In this document: positions 61,360 to 64,000 of the stretch, one piece after another
Position numbering within the stretch: the stretch's first letter is position 1
Layout: each line of letters begins with the position of its first letter
DNA from: Paenibacillus sp. MAHUQ-63
GTDB taxonomy: Bacteria; Bacillota; Bacilli; Paenibacillales; NBRC-103111
DNA: 64,000 nucleotides
Assembly (NCBI RefSeq): GCF_028765165.1
Contig: NZ_JARADB010000003.1
Coordinates: 1,436,042 to 1,500,041, forward strand
Direction: 5' to 3'
Program-made: the position numbers and the translations under genes
Notes under the pieces: model-generated
Seen by the model: only the letters and a program-made list of their open reading frames with translations
Database searches by the model: none
Told to the model about the DNA's origin: nothing

Positions 61360-62431
61360 ATCCGATTAGGGAGGCAGAATCCGGCGGAGGCAAGTCTTGC
61401 CTAGTAAAGCGTTGACTCTGTTCGGCCCATCTCAGCATCACCTTCTGCGCTTCCTTTCTCTGGAGCAGCGACTCGGCAAGGTGAAAGCCTTCTTCGTAGC
61501 TGCCCACTTTATCAAACCACGTCAACCGCAGTCCCGCATTAAAAATAACATGATCTCTCTCACGCTTCAGCTCCTCCGACTGATCCCCGGCAATGATCCG
61601 GCGCAGCATCGACACTTGATCCGTTTGGTCCAGCGGCTGCAGGGGCTCGCTCACAAAGCCGAACTTCTGCGGCTCGACCAGCCTTGATTCATCCCCCCAT
61701 GGCGTTACGATCCGTATCGTACTGTTCTGATAGATCGGCAGATCTTCCGAGCCTTCGATCCCGTTCACTAGGTACACGCTCTGAATTCCGGATTTCATCG
61801 TAATGGGAATCAGCGCTTCCATCGTTTTCCGCTGGTTCACGCCGATGATCATGTTCATCGATTGTACGGGATTCATCACTTTCTCGATCGTGTTGATGAC
61901 GGTGCGCAAACCGATTTGTTCACGGACCGGCTTCAGCTTGCCCAGCGGCGGACACAGCTGTTCCGTGTGGAGGAAGCCGATATTCGTGTGGAATAGCATC
62001 GCTTCCCAGGCTTTGCCAGATACATTCATCGCGACTCCGAAGCTCTCGAGTATGTCTTTCATGGCTGTCCCCTGTCTCGGCGGTAGCGCATCGCCTCCAT
62101 GCAGCACTTGAGGAAAGCCTACCGAAGCCAGCAATAAGGAGACCGGCAGCGTAACGGCGAAATATCGGCGTCCTTCCGTCTGGCCGGCGCAATTCAGCGA
62201 ATCCTCGAAAGGCTGGTATTTCAAGGAATAGCTGCGGAACACATCGATGAATGCTCTCAGCTCTTCGTCAGCTTCGCCTTTCATACATAATGCCATCAAG
62301 AATGCGGCGCATTGCGCGTCCGTGGAATCCCCGCCGGCCATCTCATGTGCGGCCTCGACCGCTTCTTCGTACGATAAATCTCGGGCTATTCCTTGCTGGC
62401 CGGATCCTATGGCTTGAATCCATCGCTTCAT
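61358..62431 (-). CDS. TrpD-like (glycosyltransferase family 3) paralogue with lost PRPP motif
   Basis: A 357-residue protein with the TrpD fold: an N-terminal helical domain (DLSYEEAVEAAHEMAGG) and the family middle part (VTLPVSLLLASVGFPQVLHG, ILESFGVAMN, HTNIGFLHTEQLCPPLGKL). The PRPP-binding GTGGD of TrpD is replaced by NCAGQTEGR, and HGNR by HGGD, so canonical anthranilate phosphoribosyltransferase activity is unlikely. It resembles the TrpD2/YbiB type, some of which bind nucleic acid. No trp genes are adjacent. GGGGGAG precedes the ATG. Confidence 0.82.
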   Translation of the reverse strand: MKRWIQAIGSGQQGIARDLSYEEAVEAAHEMAGGDSTDAQCAAFLMALCMKGEADEELRAFIDVFRSYSLKYQPFEDSLNCAGQTEGRRYFAVTLPVSLLLASVGFPQVLHGGDALPPRQGTAMKDILESFGVAMNVSGKAWEAMLFHTNIGFLHTEQLCPPLGKLKPVREQIGLRTVINTIEKVMNPVQSMNMIIGVNQRKTMEALIPITMKSGIQSVYLVNGIEGSEDLPIYQNSTIRIVTPWGDESRLVEPQKFGFVSEPLQPLDQTDQVSMLRRIIAGDQSEELKRERDHVIFNAGLRLTWFDKVGSYEEGFHLAESLLQRKEAQKVMLRWAEQSQRFTRQDLPPPDSASLIG

Positions 62432-62460
62432 TGCATCTCCCCCTTTCTCGCACGAATATA

Positions 62461-62477
62461 TGTTAGTATAGTTAACA
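62461..62477 (-). promoter_or_regulatory. Palindromic site over a -10-like box, trpD-like gene
   Basis: TGTTAGTATAGTTAACA has arms TGTTA / TAACA and contains TATACT on the minus strand, 30 bases before the start codon. No matching -35 is clear. Confidence 0.35.
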
Positions 62478-62525
62478 TAATGGAAGGTTGTTTAGGGAAA
62501 TCGTAATACTTTCCAGTTTATGTGT

Positions 62526-62548
62526 CAAGTATTATGACATTATACTTG
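62526..62548. promoter_or_regulatory. Perfect 7-bp inverted repeat, possible operator
   Basis: CAAGTAT and ATACTTG separated by 9 bases, about 95 bases upstream of the trpD-like start. It has the size of a dimeric repressor site. Confidence 0.35.
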
Positions 62549-62709
62549 CGGATTTACCCAGATTACGCAAGTCAGTGACGCGTGAGGGAGCTCAACAGGC
62601 GGAGCTCAGGCGGAGCTCGCCGGAAGCAGCGCCTTGCTAGGCGAGCAGTAGCAGCCCGCCTCGGTGCTGCCCTCTCGTGCCAGGCGCTGCAGATCCCTCG
62701 GCCGGCCGG

Positions 62710-63424
62710 CTAACGGACACAGCGGACCTTATTCGGCGTGATACGGCCGCTCGATGATTCTAATGGACACACGCGACGCTATTTGCCCGTTTCTGCGCGA
62801 TTTCGCCTCCGTAATCGGCAAATAAGGGCTCCGGTGTCCGTTAGAGTTATCACGGCCCCATTTTCGCGCGATTAGCGGCCGTGATGTCCGTTAGCTTCGG
62901 CGCGCGCGGCAAGGTGCCAGCCCGCTTCGGAGCTGCGCCCTCACCGCTGGGCTGCAGATCCCTCGGCCGGCCGGCTAACGGACACAGCGGGCCTTATTCG
63001 GCGCGATACGGCCGCTCGATAAATCCAACGGACACACGCGACGCTATTTGCCCGTTTCTGCGCGATTTCGCCTCCGAAATTGGCAAATAAGGGCTCCGGT
63101 GTCCGTTAGAGTTATCACGGCCCCATTTTCGCGCGATTAGCGGCCGTGGTGTCCGTTAGCTTCGGCGCGCGCGGCAAGGTGCCAGCCCGCTTCGGAGCTG
63201 CGCCCTCACCGCTGGGCTGCAGATCCCTCGGCCGGCCGGCTAACGGACACAGTGGGCCTTATTCGGCGCGATACGGCCGCTCGATAAATCCAACGGACAC
63301 ACGCGACGCTATTTGCCCGTTTCTGCGCGATTTCGCCTCCGAAATCGGCAAATAAGGGCTCCGGTGTCCGTTAGAGTTATCACGGCCCCAATCTCGCGCG
63401 ATTAGCGGCCGTGGTGTCCGTTAG
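62710..63424. repeat. Tandem array: 3 nested inverted-repeat elements, 265-bp period
   Basis: Copies at 62710-62894, 62975-63159 and 63240-63424, each with four motifs in the order forward, forward, reverse, reverse. Forward motifs begin CTAACGGACAC or CCAACGGACAC (CTAATGGACAC in the first copy); reverse ones end GTCCGTTAG. Copies 2 and 3 are nearly identical, copy 1 has diverged. Between copies lies an 80-bp GC-rich spacer that is itself repeated. A fourth spacer start follows at 63425. Confidence 0.95.
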
Positions 63425-63593
63425 CTTCGGCGCGTACGGCCCAAGCGCCAGGCGCCGCCCCCGGAGCTGCGCCCTCACGTCGCCTGCCCGCCTCCCGTCA
63501 CTCACGCTGCTTCTCGCACACTCGCTCCCCTCGCCCTCGCCCTCGCGCCGCCCGCCGCGACTCGCGCGCCTTTTGTGCCCCCTCCCGCGGCCA
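63425..63593. other. C-rich, gene-free stretch before obg terminator
   Basis: Starts like the 80-bp spacer of the array, then becomes very C-rich on the plus strand (CCTCGCCCTCGCCCTCG-type words). No gene signals are seen. Confidence 0.6.
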
Positions 63594-63639
63594 CAAAAAA
63601 AAGGCGTCCGCAGCCATTTACACGGCTTGCGGACACCCT
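63594..63639 (-). terminator. Terminator of obg
   Basis: GGTGTCCGCAAGCC / GGCTGCGGACGCC on the minus strand (two mismatches, 8-base loop), followed by TTTTTTTTG. Confidence 0.93.
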
Positions 63640-63648
63640 CTATTGATG

Positions 63649-64000
63649 CTATTGCTTCTCATCAAATTCAAAATCAAAATCGCCGATCTGGATCGTTTGC
63701 CCGTGCACGGCGCCGCGGTTACGCAGCTCCTGATCGATCCCCATGTTACGCAGAATGCGGGCGAAGCGCGCCACGCCATCCTGTGTGCTGAAATTCGTCC
63801 GCTTGATCAACTTCTCGATCGATGGACTTTCAACCACGAACACGTCGTTGACGCGGCGAATGGTATAATCATTCTCCTCGCGCTTCTCGTAGCGGTACAC
63901 CTTGCGTTCTTCCGTCTCAGCCACAGCCTCGACTTCCGGAGCTTGCGGAATGCTTTCCACAATATCGGAAATCTTGTACAGCAGCTCCTGCACACCCTCG
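63649..64000 (-). CDS. obg: GTPase Obg, C-terminal part only (cut by window edge)
   Basis: The last 116 residues of Obg: the OCT domain with VYRYEKREENDYTIRRVNDVF, VESPSIEKLIKRTNF and FARILRNMGIDQELRNRGA, ending in an acidic tail (FDFEFDEKQ). The G domain lies beyond the right edge. Obg is a ribosome-linked GTPase; in Firmicutes it neighbours pheB/pheA, as here apart from the inserted repeat array and three genes. Confidence 0.93.
   Translation of the reverse strand, partial: EGVQELLYKISDIVESIPQAPEVEAVAETEERKVYRYEKREENDYTIRRVNDVFVVESPSIEKLIKRTNFSTQDGVARFARILRNMGIDQELRNRGAVHGQTIQIGDFDFEFDEKQ

Noticed and set aside
62710..63424. Possible CRISPR array or duplicated protein gene (two identical 69-codon frames at 62881 and 63146)
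   Set aside because: The period is 265 bp with repeated, not unique, spacers. The identical frames only reflect the DNA repeat and have no SD.

Overview
The window reads as a chromosomal segment of a spore-forming, low-to-mid GC Firmicute of the Paenibacillaceae type (Paenibacillus or a close relative). Reasons: sporulation genes (spoVB, bofC, safA, a SpoIID-like protein), T-box leaders, GGAGG ribosome binding sites, frequent GTG/TTG starts, secD and secF as separate genes, and a ruvC next to ruvAB. The gene order follows the Bacillus subtilis yrr/yrv/yrb region, with insertions and losses. Most genes lie on the minus strand.

Layout. 1-5.2 kb: a sensor histidine kinase cut by the left edge, a class B penicillin-binding protein (PbpI-like) and a chemotaxis receptor. 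5.3-13.2 kb (minus): trhP2, trhP1, mltG, two DUF1292 genes, yrrK (ruvX), ireB and alaS with a T-box leader. 13.3-13.7 kb (plus): a 34-residue membrane ORF, then a strong promoter, a Fur box and a terminator with no ORF between them, which is a candidate Fur-controlled small RNA. 13.7-19.9 kb: AI-2E-family permease, small zinc-ribbon protein, yrrD, cysteine desulfurase and cymR (minus), facing mnmA and two further plus genes. 19.9-26.4 kb: rarA, a 1-kb repeat-rich gap, tcdA, aspS and hisS (T-box controlled). 26.4-30.3 kb: a thiol-type HxlR regulator divergent from a DoxX gene, a very acidic Glu/Ala protein, a membrane-anchored FAD oxidoreductase and a 57-residue protein. 30.4-39.9 kb: dtd, rel, apt, recJ, a CDF transporter, secF, secD and comN. 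40-45.2 kb: spoVB, DUF421, an ArsB/NhaD-type transporter, a TIGR04086 membrane protein and a PAP2 protein. 45.3-56 kb: yajC, tgt, queA, a SpoIID/LytB protein, ruvB, ruvA, ruvC, bofC, a SigW-like ECF sigma factor and safA. 56-64 kb: pheA, thrB, hom, pheB, a Nudix protein, an NlpC/P60 hydrolase, a degenerate TrpD paralogue, a tandem repeat array and the 3' end of obg.

How the genes work together. tRNA biology dominates: AlaRS, AspRS, HisRS, MnmA with its sulfur donor, TrhP1/2, TcdA, Tgt/QueA and Dtd. DNA recombination and repair is represented by RuvABC, RuvX, RecJ and RarA. Other themes are envelope and spore assembly, protein export (SecD, SecF, YajC), the stringent response (Rel) and aspartate-family/aromatic amino acid synthesis.

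The most novel-looking items are the Fur-box small RNA candidate at 13.45-13.65 kb and a roughly 185-bp nested inverted-repeat element. That element is built from a short motif starting CTAACGGACAC. It occurs once at 21.5 kb and three times in tandem (265-bp period) at 62.7-63.4 kb.
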